Shown: positions 11,443-22,284 of the stretch, in pieces
How positions within the stretch are numbered: position 1 is the first letter of the stretch
Layout: each line of letters starts with the position of its first letter
Source of the DNA: Cannabis sativa
Lineage: Eukaryota; Streptophyta; Magnoliopsida; Rosales; Cannabaceae
Reading direction: 5' to 3'
Assembly (NCBI RefSeq): GCF_029168945.1
Contig: NC_083604.1
Span: forward strand, 65,922,211-65,986,210
Length of the DNA: 64,000 nt
Made by a program: the position numbers and the translations under genes
Notes under the pieces: generated by a model
Database searches by the model: none
What the model saw: only the letters and a program-made list of their open reading frames with translations
What the model was told of the DNA's origin: nothing

Positions 11443-12149
11443 TCTGCTTGATTCGAATCACATATACTTATTGTACACATTATATTTTATTTTCGGTTTT
11501 AATTTAAAAAAAAAAAAAAAAAGGAGGGAGGCGTGTGACTTGCTTCATGGGTTAAGAAAATCTTGTGCATAAATGGTAAGTATCAACATTCATTCTTCTT
11601 TGAGTTATTTTTGATATGTTTCCATTTAAAGAATGATCTTTTATATGGTAATGTGTCTTTAATCTTGAAAGATTGACTTATTTTTGGAAATATTGTTGGT
11701 AATTCTAGTTTCCTTTTATTTTATTTGTTTTTTAAAAAAAAAAAAGGGGAAAGAAGTTGCAAGGAGTGGGCAGTTTCCTTGTGTAATCGTGGGCTGGTGG
11801 TTTCTCAAATATGTTGAAATTGGTTTCCTTTTTCCTAAACTCTCCCATGTTTATTTCAACCAATTTTTGTCATTCTCTCTCACCACCTACCCGATTCTAT
11901 TTCTTTGTCTCTCTTGCTTGTTGTCTGTTCATTGTCTCTTTCATATCAAAATGGTGAGAACAAAGAACCTAGGGCATCCCAAAAAGGAAAATGGTGGAAT
12001 CTAAACAAGCCCCCTCAAATGCTCTTCTTGTTGCTCCAATCGTCTTGCTGCCATGGAGGAGGTTCAGCAAGAGATGTTCAAGCAGTTGTCCTCATTGATC
12101 AAGCTTTATGGGGCATAAGTTTTCTTTCTTTTTGTTTTTGTTGGACATA

Positions 12150-12650
12150 TTTCTATATTTTCATTTCTTTTTGTCTTTGGCCCTTATAGATAAACAAAAA
12201 GGGGGAGTAATTGTATACTCAACTGTCTAGGGGGAGTTGAGGTTTGTGTTTGTGTTCATCTTTGGTCAAAGTTAGCTGTTTATTTTGGTTTAATGTTGTG
12301 CTTCTCAGGGGGAGTTTTTATGTTTATTTTGCTAACTTTGTTTTGTAGGTGTTTGTTAATTAATAATATTTTGATTATCTAAAGTGCCAAAGGGGGAGAT
12401 TGTTAGGTCCTTTTTTGGCAATTTAGTTGTCAAAATATTTCTTAATTAATGTGCATTTTATTGAGCATTCAATTTGTTTTGTTTGGTACCTGTGAACTAT
12501 TTGGTTTAAAAGTTAGCATGGTTCTTTAGTTATTGTTGGTTTTCGATTGTGTTACTCAGGGGGAGTAGTTATTTGTTATGGCTAACTTTATCTTGTAGGT
12601 ACTTTGTGTTAAAAATTATTTTGTTCATCTAAAGTGCCAAAGGGGGAGAT
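12150..12650 (+). repeat. Duplicated polypurine-tract region upstream of the 3' LTR
   Basis: Two diverged copies of about 250 bp each end in AAAGTGCCAAAGGGGGAGAT. The functional copy is at 12631-12650, directly before the 3' LTR. The upstream copy ends at about 12398 and is followed by TGTTAGGTCCTTTTTTGGCA, which resembles the LTR start TGTAAAGTCTTTTTTTGGCA. The polypurine tract primes plus-strand DNA synthesis. The upstream copy looks like a remnant of an earlier LTR junction. Confidence 0.8.
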
Positions 12651-13779
12651 TGTAAAGTCTTTTTTTGGCAAGTTAGTTGACAAAATAATTTTTCCATTTA
12701 TGGTAAGATTGCTATGCATTCATATTCGATTTCTTGCCTTATAAATTCGGATTGTAGTTGCCATTTTCCTTGTTTGGAAAGTTGCACTTTCAGCTGAACT
12801 TTCCTTTGTTGAAAAACTTCTCAAAAGAGAAGGAATTCTCTTTTGGAAAGTTGTCTTTTTTAGGGAAACTTTGTTTATTGCCTTTTCCTTATTGATTTCG
12901 ATTGTATCTTGATACAATCAGAATATCTAATCTGTTTTTGGCAGGAATCAAACATTAAAAGAAGATCGGACCCGATTTTAGTAAGTTTCCGTTTACGGCG
13001 TATCCATTGCGTCAGCATCCGAATCTGATGTAGCAGATCGTGTTTCTTTTGGAAAGTTTTTGTACAGCTGCTAATTCGAACTTGTGGTTGCCTCTTTGGT
13101 TTCTATGATCTATAAATAGAGCCTAGAGAGCAACCATTCGGATTACCTCTTCCATTATTCATTTTCTACATTTATCTTTTAAGAGAAGAGAGTCTTTCTT
13201 TGTTTTGTGAGAGCCTAGTTGTTCATCTAGGTTCTAGTTGTTCTATTTCTGTTCTTACTCTATCCTAGAGGTTGTAAAGAACTACTTGACTGAACAAGAG
13301 ATTGGTCTTCGGGAGAAGACTTGATAAAGCCTTACTTCGGGAGGAAGTAAGCACTTGGTCTTCGGGAGAAGACTTGTTAAAGCCTTACTTCGGGAGGAAG
13401 TAAGCACTCACACTTCAAAGACGAAGGGAGTTCGGGCTTGAAGGTGTTTCAAGAAGTCAGATTCATAAAGTGGATTACAAAGGATTGCGGCAATACTTTA
13501 GAGGGAGTCTAAACTTGTTTAAGTCAATTATCTTTGTAATTTTGATACTTTATTAATTGATTTCATTCTCTGGGCGTGGCCCCGTGGACTAGGAGTGCTC
13601 GGGAGAACACTGATACCACGTATAAATCTCTTGTGTCAAGTTATTTATTTTTCTGCAAATATTTTATATTCTCGCTCGTTCGCTTTGCCGAAAGCAGAAT
13701 TACTTTCTGCTGCTGCAAACGCTTACAGTTTTTATATTTTCGTATATACAACTGACATTTGCAAAAACACGGTTTTTCA
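12651..13779 (+). repeat. 3' LTR of the SIRE-like Copia element
   Basis: The LTR is 1,129 bp and pairs with 4670-5796. It has the same TATA box (13111-13119), the same hairpin array, and differences scattered mainly in the second half. It ends GGTTTTTCA, followed by the GGTAT target duplication at 13780. Confidence 0.93.
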
Positions 13780-14343
13780 GGTATAATAGATTTGTATTAC
13801 CAAATGTCTGTATACTGATGTTTATTCGTGGCAAGTGCCAGTAGTGATTTGGATTTCATCTTATGAACAAAGTGTGATCGTTTGATTCTTATTGTGTATA
13901 AATGACAATATTCGAATAATAAACTATATGATTGTTATTATTACTTTTCTTACTGAGACCTTGTGACTCACGGGTGCTATGTGTTGCAGGTAAAGACAAA
14001 GAAAAGCTAGATCAACCATGAGGTGGCAGTCTTCTCCAACAATGCACATATTGACCTCACAGGCCTGCGTGCCGAGTTGCCAGGAGTTATTTTGGACTGG
14101 CTGTATCTACTGTGTATTTTGATTTTATGTTTAAATGGTTGTCGTATATATTTCTTTAGCAAAACTTTTTATAACAAGGAATCCCAGAACACACTTTTTA
14201 TGCCGTTATAATGTCTATTTTTAGTGTTTTGTTTTAGCCAAGTTTTTAATATTATCACGGTTTTTAATAATTAATTATTCTATTAGTATTAAACTAGTTT
14301 ATAAAATCACACACGTGGTGCTCCTATAGATTAAGGCGTTACA
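13780..14343. repeat. Decayed LTR-like repeat, terminal part
   Basis: This resumes the sequence broken at 4669, starting with the second GGTAT copy. It has no convincing gene. The last bases, TTAAGGCGTTACA, resemble the end of plant gypsy LTRs. The boundary is a judgement, since the 5' end of the element lies outside the window. Confidence 0.4.
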
Positions 14344-14756
14344 TCAATCTTTATCATCCAACACATGCAAAGATTACTCCATTTCGTAATTGTGGCGATA
14401 TGTTGCCTAAGTCAAAGAGACATGTTGCCTGAACCTAGTTAATCGAGGGTTCCCGTATCTTTTTTTATCTGCACGTGCCAAAATTTGCATTTTTTTTGTA
14501 AGTTGGGTGACATGTCGCCTATGATCAAGCGACATGCTTAGAACATGACTTCTTTGACCTTGCTCGATAAAACATGTATAACTTTGCATCCAAACTACAA
14601 ATAAGACGATTTAGCATGTTTTGAAAAACTGGGAACGAGATCTATCATTTTGAATTTCATAAACTTTTCGAAAAAATGATGAAAACATTACAAAAAAATT
14701 GGCTCCAAGATCTTAGTCCATTACAAAATTATCTTTTAAGCATAAACCTACACACT
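14344..14756. other. Unassigned AT-rich stretch
   Basis: No gene is seen. Several GACATGTYGCC-like motifs and their inverses (14399-14540) suggest a decayed palindromic element. Its general style, with short phrases such as AGCGACA and ACATGCTAAA, resembles 27590-27920. Confidence 0.35.
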
Positions 14757-15066
14757 TAGGTGGCGTTTGGTTGGAGGTAATGAAATGGAATGGAATGGAA
14801 AGGAAATAATTTTCATTCCATTCCTTTGTTTGGTTGCATTTTAAAGTATTGGAATGGCATTCCAATGGAATGCTCTTTCCACTATTTTGGTAGAATGGCT
14901 ATTCCATTTTAAAAAAAACGAATGACCATTCTAATGTAACAAGAAAAAAAATTAATAATTTTTTTATCAATTTTTTTTATGCATTTTAAATTTTATTCCA
15001 TTCCATTTCTATTCCTATTCCCATTCCCATTCCTATTCTTATATTTTCATTCCTCCCAACCAAACG
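14757..15066. mobile_element. MITE-like element with GCGTTTGGTTGG termini
   Basis: About 310 bp runs from GGCGTTTGGTTGGAGG to CCTCCCAACCAAACG, so the ends are inverted. The interior is rich in ATTCC/GGAAT repeats. The ends resemble hAT-like or Harbinger-like MITEs of plants. I could not find a clean target duplication. It sits in the minus-strand LINE relic. Confidence 0.6.
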
Positions 15067-15358
15067 AGAAAACACTTCAAATTTATACAAAAATGAATAC
15101 TAATCCATCTAATAATTGACAAGAATGAGTGAATAAATGTGCACTTATCAAGTATACATTTTGAAGACAATTTGTTGCCATTCAAACGAGGAATCCAACG
15201 ATCATTGTACACATAAACATCACTACCACTACGTACTAATAAGCCATTGGGCACCATCATCAAAAATCTCTTTCCCCCATAAAATAGACCTCTAAATCAA
15301 AGATGGCTGGTGGCCTCAAGAAGTGAAGTAAAAGAAAATAAATAAGGAGAAGAATAAA
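15067..15358 (-). pseudogene. LINE relic, part of the region after RT, minus strand
   Basis: Read on the minus strand, this encodes a decayed segment of the region downstream of RT in plant L1-type LINEs, including FLMMVPNGLLVRSGSDVYVY and NDRWIPRLNG. It follows, in LINE order, the pieces at 16828-17120 and 17450-17790. The first of these is separated from it by an inserted TIR element, and 125 bp of it (15234-15358) is repeated at 16828. Confidence 0.75.
15234..15358. repeat. Left copy of a direct repeat flanking a TIR element
   Basis: This 125 bp segment, from TACTAATAAGCCATT to AGAATAAA, recurs at 16828-16964. The only differences I see are one G/C substitution and 12 extra bases in the right copy. 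The AT-rich TIR element lies exactly between the copies. Confidence 0.9.
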
Positions 15359-15367
15359 GGGAAATTA

Positions 15368-16832
15368 TAGTAAATGGCTCCAAATTATAGGAGTATGTTA
15401 GTTTATGTCCTCATTTCAAAAAAATATAGCAAATGACCCTAAATCATAAGACTATGTTAGTAAATGTCCTCATTTCATTTTTTTTTTTTTTTAGAATTAG
15501 AAGCAAATTATTTAAACATTATGGTATATTTATATTAGTTTTGTTAAAATCTTTTTTACTTTAAAGTTATGTCAATTTTTTTTTTTAAATTTTTTATGAG
15601 TTGTTTTGAGTTGTTGTTATATAGATTTTGTTGTACGGTATATTTCTATTTTGTTGTATGGTATATTATTATTCTTAGATGATATTTATTTTTTATTAAG
15701 ATATGTATAATAGTGGTATATAATTTTATTAGCATAATAAAAACATTTTAATGTATGTATATAATTTTATTGCCATGCTACATATATTTAATTATTATTT
15801 TTATCTTTTTTGATTGTATGATTATTTATTTTAAATAATATTTAATTAGTTTTTATTTTATTATATACAATGGTCATGGCATATATATTTTAATTGTGGT
15901 ATATAATTTAGTTAGTATAGTATACATATATATATGTATTAGTAATCTATATTATTATTATTATTATTATTTGTATATATGTTTTGGTGTATGGTATATG
16001 TATTTTTTGTTATACGGTATATAATTTTTTTTTAAATAATATTTAAGTTTTATTTTCTATTGTACTTTTGTTGACATGATATATAATTTTATTAGCATCT
16101 TATATATTTTTATTTTTATTTGTTGTTATTATTATATATATTTTTATTGTAAGGTATATATTTTATGTTATATGGTATATAAGTTTTATTGTATAGTATA
16201 TCATTTTATTTTAGATAATGCATGTTTAGTTTTTATTTTAGTATACATAAAGGTGATATATAATTTTGTTAATATGATATATATAATTTTTTTTAACTAA
16301 TATTATTTTATTTTATTTTATTTTTTATTGTAGGTATATACGTTTTATTGTATGGTATATGACTTTTGTTGTCTATAATATACTATTTATTTAATATGAT
16401 ATTAAGTTTCTATTTTATTATATATAAATTTTTTGGTATGTATTCATATTTTAATGGTGGTATATATAATTTTGTTAGCATGATATATATATTTTTTGAG
16501 TATTAATTTAGTATTGTTATAATTTCTTTGTGGTATATAATTTTATTACTACGGTATATTAATTTTCTGTACTAGGATATATCTAATACTACTGTATATA
16601 TTTAAATGATCTAATATGTTTATTTATTTTTGTTACAATATCGTAATATGCAATACTAAAAAAAAATTATGTAACTTAATTTTGTTATTATATATATTTT
16701 TTAAAAAACATATGTGATAAATCTATTTTTATAATTTTTATTATTTAATTTATTAGATTTGGCCATTTTCTTAATTTTTTTAAAAAGTGGACATTTACTA
16801 ACTTAGTTACCAAATTGAGGGCCATTTACTAA
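15368..16832. mobile_element. AT-rich MULE-like TIR element, non-autonomous
   Basis: The ends form imperfect inverted repeats of about 70 bp: the left starts TAGTAAATGGCTCC, and the right, reversed, starts TAGTAAATGGCCCT. Both then carry GTTAGTWWATGTCC and a poly-A stretch. The interior is about 1.3 kb of low-complexity TGGTATATA-like repeats without a supported gene. It belongs to the same family as the outer element at 32265-40139. A 9 bp target duplication is not evident; it is flanked by the long repeat instead. Confidence 0.7.
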
Positions 16833-16964
16833 TAAGCCATTCGGCACCATCATCAAAAATCTCTTTCCCCCATAAAATAGACCTCTAAATCAAAGATGGC
16901 TGGTGGCCTCAAGAAGTGAAGTAAAAGAAAATAAATAGCCTTCATGAATTAGGAGAAGAATAAA
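16828..16964. repeat. Right copy of the direct repeat flanking a TIR element
   Basis: This is the counterpart of 15234-15358, 137 bp long because of the extra AGCCTTCATGAA-like stretch. On the minus strand this copy reads continuously into the upstream LINE relic, so it is likely the original and the left copy the duplicate. Confidence 0.88.
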
Positions 16965-17790
16965 TTTGAGTAGCCTTCTTACATAATGTAGCTTAATTGA
17001 AGAGAAAAAAGTCCCTAAATATCCCATGCCACTCTCAAATTCACGCAAACAAAGTTGTTACCAAGTATACCAGTGAAGCCTTTTCTTGTTAACACCAACA
17101 TTCTACCAAAATTGAGCATAAAACTACTATAAAAAAAAGACTAGTGATAATTTTTTAGTCACAACAAATTTTTTTTATGATTAAATATGACTTTTAGTCC
17201 CAACATAAAAGTTACTTGGGACTATATTAGTATTTAGATACAAATTATCTATAATTTAGTTTTAGTCATAACAAGTATTGTGATTAAAAACACATTTAGT
17301 TACAACAAATTGTGATTTTTGTGACAAATACTTTTAACCACGAATTTTTTAGTTACAACGTAAGACTAACAATTTATAATTAGTTATAATTTTTTTATTT
17401 TTAATTACAAGTTTTGTTGTGACTAAAAGTAAAATATTTTGTAGTGAAACCTACGAACTTCGTCAATTAAACAATGCTCATGGAATAGGTAAAGATTGAT
17501 TGAGTGACAGACTTGATAAACACCTCCTTACCGCTCGAAGAGAAAGAACAAGATTTCCAATTAAAGAGTTTGTTCTACACATGGTCTCGAATAGATTGGA
17601 AAATCCTTTTTTTTTTGGCCAGCAAACCAAGATTTTTTTTGTGGCAGGCAATCATATTTAGACCAAGAATAAAGGCCAACAACTGCGTGGTAGTAGACTG
17701 ATGAATCCCAAAGCTAAAGTAGATAGCTAATTTTGCAAAGTTTACAAGTCTTGAAGCACCGCCATAAAAATCAAGCAACTGTAATGCTAG
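16965..17790 (-). pseudogene. LINE relic, RT C-terminal and following region, minus strand
   Basis: Minus-strand translation gives decayed plant LINE motifs. Near 17440-17560 there is a block like GKEVFIKSVTQSIFTYSMS, the conserved region just after RT. Around 17000-17090 a WY-containing block is followed by ESGMGYLGTFF. Several frame changes and stops are present. A MITE (17124-17446) interrupts it. Together with 15067-15358 it makes one broken LINE copy. Confidence 0.65.
17124..17446. mobile_element. CACTA-like MITE, 323 bp
   Basis: The left end reads CTACTATAAAAAA and the right end, reversed, reads CACTACAAAATATTTTAC. Inner inverted phrases are TTTTTAGTCACAACAAA and its partner. Flanks AAA/AAA at 17121-17123 and 17447-17449 fit the 3 bp target duplication of CACTA elements. 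There is no coding capacity. Confidence 0.65.
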
Positions 17791-18549
17791 TATTTTTTTT
17801 TTGGAATTGAGATGTTCCCTTAGATGCTCATCCTGCTTTTATGGCATACTTGTCAAATCCTTTGTAATTTCTGGTTTAGATTGTGCTGAATGAATCATTC
17901 ATTTTATTTTTTTTAAATATTCATGCAACGTAATGATAAATTAAAAATTACATGGAAAATTATCCTCCAAATTGAGAAAAAAAGAAAATCTAAAAGTAAA
18001 ATAAAAATCATAATGCCAAACTTTGCAATTTGAGACAACAACATGTTTGTTTTCTCTTGTCCAAAATAAAAAAAGACATGTTTGTTGTTTCCTTTCATAT
18101 CCATTGGAGTTTATAATATTTCTTCATTTTGAGGAGAAGAATAAAAAAAAGATTTTCATCTTAAAGCCAAAAGATTTTCCAAATAAAATAAAAAAAAACA
18201 CTTAAAGCCGAAAGACAGAAACAGGGCTCACTACTCTCTGTAATGACGATAATACCCCTATTCTCGGATGCTTCTTCGCGCTAAAAATGAGACCACGCTA
18301 GAGATTGAGATGGAAGCCACTGCCGTCCTTATCGGTAAACCCATCGACATTTCCAATTTCAACACAGTTTTATTTTTTATTTTTTCAAAATTAAAAAAGT
18401 CACATTCCGAAAGCATAAATACTTAAATTAAATATTAAAAGCTCCAAAATTTTTATTTTCGATTTAAATACCAATATTAATAATAAATCCCCGCTAACCA
18501 ACCTACGCGCCGTCTCACGCGCCCCACCGGGATCCGAAGCTTTGTTAAG
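17791..18549. other. Upstream region of the GEM-like gene
   Basis: This is AT-rich intergenic sequence and presumed promoter and 5' UTR. I see no certain TATA box; TTTAAATACC near 18470 is a weak candidate. A GC-rich stretch (18490-18540) immediately precedes the start codon, as is common in plant 5' UTRs. No upstream gene is seen. Confidence 0.5.
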
Positions 18550-21500
18550 ATGGAAGAGCCCAAGGCAGTGGAGACGGAGAAGAAGCTCCAAAACCCCATT
18601 CAAGATCCGCACCCGATCCCCGATTCGAAAGACTCACTTCATGCTCCGAACGGCGACGGTGGCTGGGCAAGTGTAGAGATGGGATCGGAACCTCAACATC
18701 AAGCTCCGCCTCCGACTGAGAATCAGGCCGATCCATCGACGAACCGATCTCCAACAGGGTCTAAGAAATCGGTCAGGTGGAGCCCCGAATTAGTGTCTGA
18801 ATCTACTTACACCAATAGCGCCGCGACTTCTCCTGATCGATCCAATCCCTACGTCGCTTCTTCCCCTGTTCCTCCTTCTTCCTCCTTGTCTTTCAAAGGT
18901 ACGTATCTATTCACAAATGTGTTTTATATGCGTGTATATCTACATATGTATACTTCTTTATGTGGAATTTGATTGTTTGTTTGATCAGATTCGGTTGCGT
19001 CGGTGAAAAATGTTCTGGGGAGATGGGGAAAGACGGTGGGTGAAGCGACGAAGAAGGCTGAGGATTTCGCTGGAAACACATGGCAGCACTGTAAGCTTTC
19101 CTTTTCGTTAATCTCTGAAAATTTGCTTCTTTATTATTGTTCCTCTTGTAGCTGTGGTTTGGGATTTGATTTCTGATTTTACATGAGATTCAGGACCAGA
19201 ATTTTCTTTTGGCTATGAGCATTTGGGCAAAAGTTGCTAATACAATCAAAATAGAAGAGTAATAATAATTAGCTTTGGTTAGAGCTAAAGAAAGTTGTTC
19301 CGTAAATCAATCAAGTCTTTTGGAATTTTTGATTTCTGTTGGTAAATTCAGTTTCTAGATATAGTTCTCTCGTTGCCTCGTTGGTGTGGTGCAACTGCTT
19401 TGTTGGGTACCAGTTGCTCTGTGTACGTGTTATATGAGAAATGATTTCATTCTTTATTGAATAGGTTAGTTAAGTTGCGTGTAATGATTCCTTGTCATGT
19501 CTTAGTTTACTTTTTATCGTCTTGAGAGTTTGTTTGGTGGGAAAGAGATGTGGAAGGTAGGAGAAAAGATTCGGAGTATACTGGTTGTTTGATGAGAATG
19601 ATTTTAAGAAGGAATGGATTTCAATTGATAAGTTTAAGTATATTTTAGTCCTCCAAAACTTTTATTTCGTCATTTTATACAATGCCACACCAAACAACAG
19701 AGAGGATTTTGGTTTTTATTTTTCATTTTTCTCATACCAAACCCAACAAGGGTATGATCCTCTCTTTCTCTTTTTTCCTTTGCCTCCTTATGTAGCTCTT
19801 TTTTTCCTTGCTATCTTCATTTCCTCATACCAAAGATATCCACATAGCCTAATTTTTTTTACCTTCCTTTGAAACCATTAGACCAAGGAAGTTAGGGTTT
19901 TTTTTAAGACAATAATCCCATACTGAAATGCCTGGTTAGAGGTTACCCATTTAGTTAATTACTCAATGGATGGGTGAAATGCAATACCTTTCACTGGTAT
20001 GACTGAAATTCTTCCTCTTCTTCACTCTTCCTGCTTTGAACAATATGTCGGAAGTGATGTGATAACAAATTTTGGATCATAAAAGGAAAGAGTTCTTATT
20101 CAAACGATGCGTACAGTGAAAAAATGTTTGGTAGTTTTTTCTTCTTTCTATTTCCTGGTTGCATAAGTTCTCATTTAGTTCAGGTAGGAATACAGGTTCT
20201 GTTAGTATACCACATTAATAAAGATTTATTGAGATACTACTTGTCTATTCAGATTGCTATATAAACTTTCCTAGCTACGTAAACGAGTTTCTTGATTTAA
20301 TAATTTTTAAGACTTTTTCTTGCTGTTAGTTGAAAATCATCTTGATGAACAATTCGACCTATGTAAGTATAGGTGAAATATTTTGTTCTTCTCCTCTCCA
20401 TCTCACTTACCCCCCTGCAAATCTGTATGTGTTTTCTGTTAATTGTTCATGCTTCTACTGACCTAAAGATGCTGTATTACTTTTCTGATATGATGTATTA
20501 ATAATTGAATACAATATTTTGCTTCACTATAGTGAAAACGGGCCCTAGTTTTGCTGATGCTGCCATGGGAAGAATTGCCCAAGGAACAAAGGTCTTAGCT
20601 GAAGGCGGTTATGAGAAGATCTTTAGACAAACATTTGAGACAGTTCCTGAGGAGCTACTTCAAAATTCTTTTGCATGTTACCTATCCACATCAGCAGGTC
20701 CAGTTATGGGTGTTTTATATGTCTCTACAGCAAAGCTTGCATATTGTAGTGATACTCCTCTATCATATAAAAATGGTGACAAAACTGAATGGAGCTATTA
20801 TAAGGTATGTCTTTACCTTCCCTTACAATTGTAGCCATCATAAATTAATTTGCATTTTGATTCTTCAACCCCATAACATTCCATAAGTTAATGTTATGTG
20901 ATGTGACTGCATAACGTTGTTTCATGTTGATATATCATCCTGATTCTTGAGAGCTATTACAAAACTGTATGGTGCAGCTATTTGATCAAATCTTGTGTTT
21001 GTCTGGTTGTTGTAGATTTATAGGGAGAATTACTTAGTTGAGGATAAAGTTCTAGTTTTACTTATTTGTTGTTTTTTACTGGTATTGAAGTTGTTTGAAG
21101 AAAGACTCATGTGGATACCAGTACAATAAGTCTTGTCCTGGGAAGTTGCTTCCTGTTATATTCTTTTAGATATTAACAGGTAGCTATGAGTGTGATGCGT
21201 GTTCAGATTGAATCCTGGATGACTAGTCAAATGATGTATAAAATTTGTTTCTATTCATTCTTCTTCCTTTTTATTTGGGTCTTAATTTTGTTTAATATCT
21301 TTTTGGTGTTCTGTTTTAGGAAGAAAGATATATTAATAAATAGCAAATATTTCGCTAGCCCTCATTTGCATCTAATATTACTTTCTATATGGCACAAGTT
21401 ATCTGCTACCCATTTTTGCAGCTTTCATTTTCTTTCGATTTCTTATCTTCGAACGTGAATCATGTATTTACAAATCATGTTTATGCTTATAATTCTTAGC

Positions 21501-21791
21501 TGTTGTTATTGTTTCTCCTTGTAATTACTAATTAACATGTTTGTACAAGTTTTACATTTACATATATGCATTCTCTGATCTCCAATATATTTTTGTAAGT
21601 AGGTGGTTATCCCATTACACCAGCTTAAAGCGGTGAATCCATCGTCAAGCAGATCCAACAACTCTGAAAAGTATATCCAGGTTATCTCCATTGATAACCA
21701 TGAATTTTGGTTCATGGGCTTCCTAAACTACAATGGGGCTGTCAAAGTCCTACAAGACGCTTTAGAAGGCCGCACCTTACAATCTGCATGA
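18550..21791 (+). CDS. GEM-like GRAM-domain protein, four exons
   Basis: The spliced coding sequence is 912 bp (303 aa) in four exons: 18550-18898, 18989-19090, 20533-20804 and 21603-21791. All junctions are GT-AG and all phases join. The N-terminal 115 residues are polar and proline/serine-rich, with [14 protein letters not shown] near residue 75. Then comes the [20 protein letters not shown] block (residue 121 on), typical of GEM/GEM-like proteins. The GRAM domain follows (about 175-255), including [30 protein letters not shown] and [23 protein letters not shown] and its relatives in Arabidopsis (At2g22475; formin-interacting FIP1 type) act in epidermal patterning or ABA-related responses; GRAM domains bind membranes or lipids. 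Length is normal and no break is seen. The exact paralogue is uncertain. It is the only intact host gene in the window. Confidence 0.93.
19515..19900. mobile_element. Possible MITE in intron 2 of the GEM-like gene
   Basis: Intron 2 is 1,442 bp. Within it, TTTGTTTGGTGGGAAAGAG at about 19528 and several CATACCAAA phrases toward 19830 look like the inverted termini of a MITE. The middle also has CACACCAAACAAC. I could not fix the boundaries or a target duplication. Confidence 0.35.
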
Positions 21792-21884
21792 CTAAAAATA
21801 AGTTAAAAGAAATGTCTTATGGAGAAATTTCTCTCATTTGTATCCTCTTGTTTTGACTCCTGAAGTTATATAATATATAGCTTC

Positions 21885-21890
21885 AATAAA
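21885..21890 (+). terminator. Poly(A) signal of the GEM-like gene
   Basis: AATAAA lies 94 bp after the stop codon of the GEM-like gene, in an AT-rich 3' UTR with a TTTGT-rich stretch upstream. This is a plausible near-upstream element; the actual cleavage site is unknown. Confidence 0.55.
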
Positions 21891-22284
21891 TTCATATCAA
21901 GTAATTTCATAGCTTACTGATCGGATGTTTGGGTGGACCAATTTTTGAATAGTAATTTTCTTCTGATTCTATGTACTGGGCTTTGCATGTGGCAACTTTC
22001 ATGAAAACATGAAAATGGGGATTTAGTCATTTTGCAGAACCAGTAGTAGTGACGGCTGTCGTTCAACGATTGGGGCTTATGTGGCTTAGTTTGTCTATTA
22101 TTCTTTGTTACCTCTTTCAAATGGTACAACTATAATATAATATGATATTCTTGTAATTAATTTATGTCTTTTTTTTTTTCGAAAGCAATTAATTCAAAGT
22201 CTATGAACTCTTGAAGAAAGAAAATGTATGCACATTAATCACATTTTAGTCATGGGATAATTTCATTACCTAAATATATTTGCA
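21891..22284. other. Intergenic, nothing recognised
   Basis: AT-rich sequence between the GEM-like gene and the LINE relic. Short frames here have no recognisable similarity. Confidence 0.5.

Larger units (their letters stand above)
10727..12650 (+). other. Post-pol region of the SIRE-like element (no intact gene)
   Basis: This is 1.9 kb of mostly non-coding sequence between pol and the 3' LTR, where SIRE elements may carry an env-like frame. A short open start at 11951 (MVRTKNLGHPKKENG) stops after 17 codons and could be the remnant of such a frame. Also present are two similar segments around 10978 and 11070 sharing GGTGTGAAAGC, a third copy of an LTR segment at 11292, A-tracts at 11503 and 11736, and several GGGGGAG tracts from 12200 on. 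Confidence 0.7.
4670..13779 (+). mobile_element. Ty1-copia retrotransposon, SIRE/Maximus-like, TSD GGTAT
   Basis: This is a complete insertion of 9,110 bp with a direct GGTAT duplication at 4665-4669 and 13780-13784. Its order is 5' LTR, tRNA-Met primer site, gag, protease, integrase, RT, RNase H, a long non-pol 3' region, polypurine tract and 3' LTR. Integrase before RT defines Ty1-copia. The large size, the roughly 1.1 kb LTRs and the 1.9 kb region after pol fit the SIRE/Maximus lineage, as do the remembered gag and RNase H motifs. The LTRs differ at a modest number of sites, so insertion is fairly recent, yet pol has several frameshifts. It is probably non-autonomous, or the assembly has indel errors. 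Confidence 0.93.

Noticed and set aside
11684..12004. Hydrophobic frame in the post-pol region as an env-like protein
   Set aside because: Composition follows T-rich sequence, the frame lacks a conserved motif and the candidate env-like start at 11951 stops after 17 codons.
16076..16300. Membrane-protein-like frame in the AT-rich TIR element
   Set aside because: Isoleucine, tyrosine and phenylalanine reflect TATA repeats; no other copy keeps the frame that I can see.
19585..19872. Open frame in intron 2 of the GEM-like gene
   Set aside because: It lies between well-supported splice sites and reads T-rich intron or MITE sequence.
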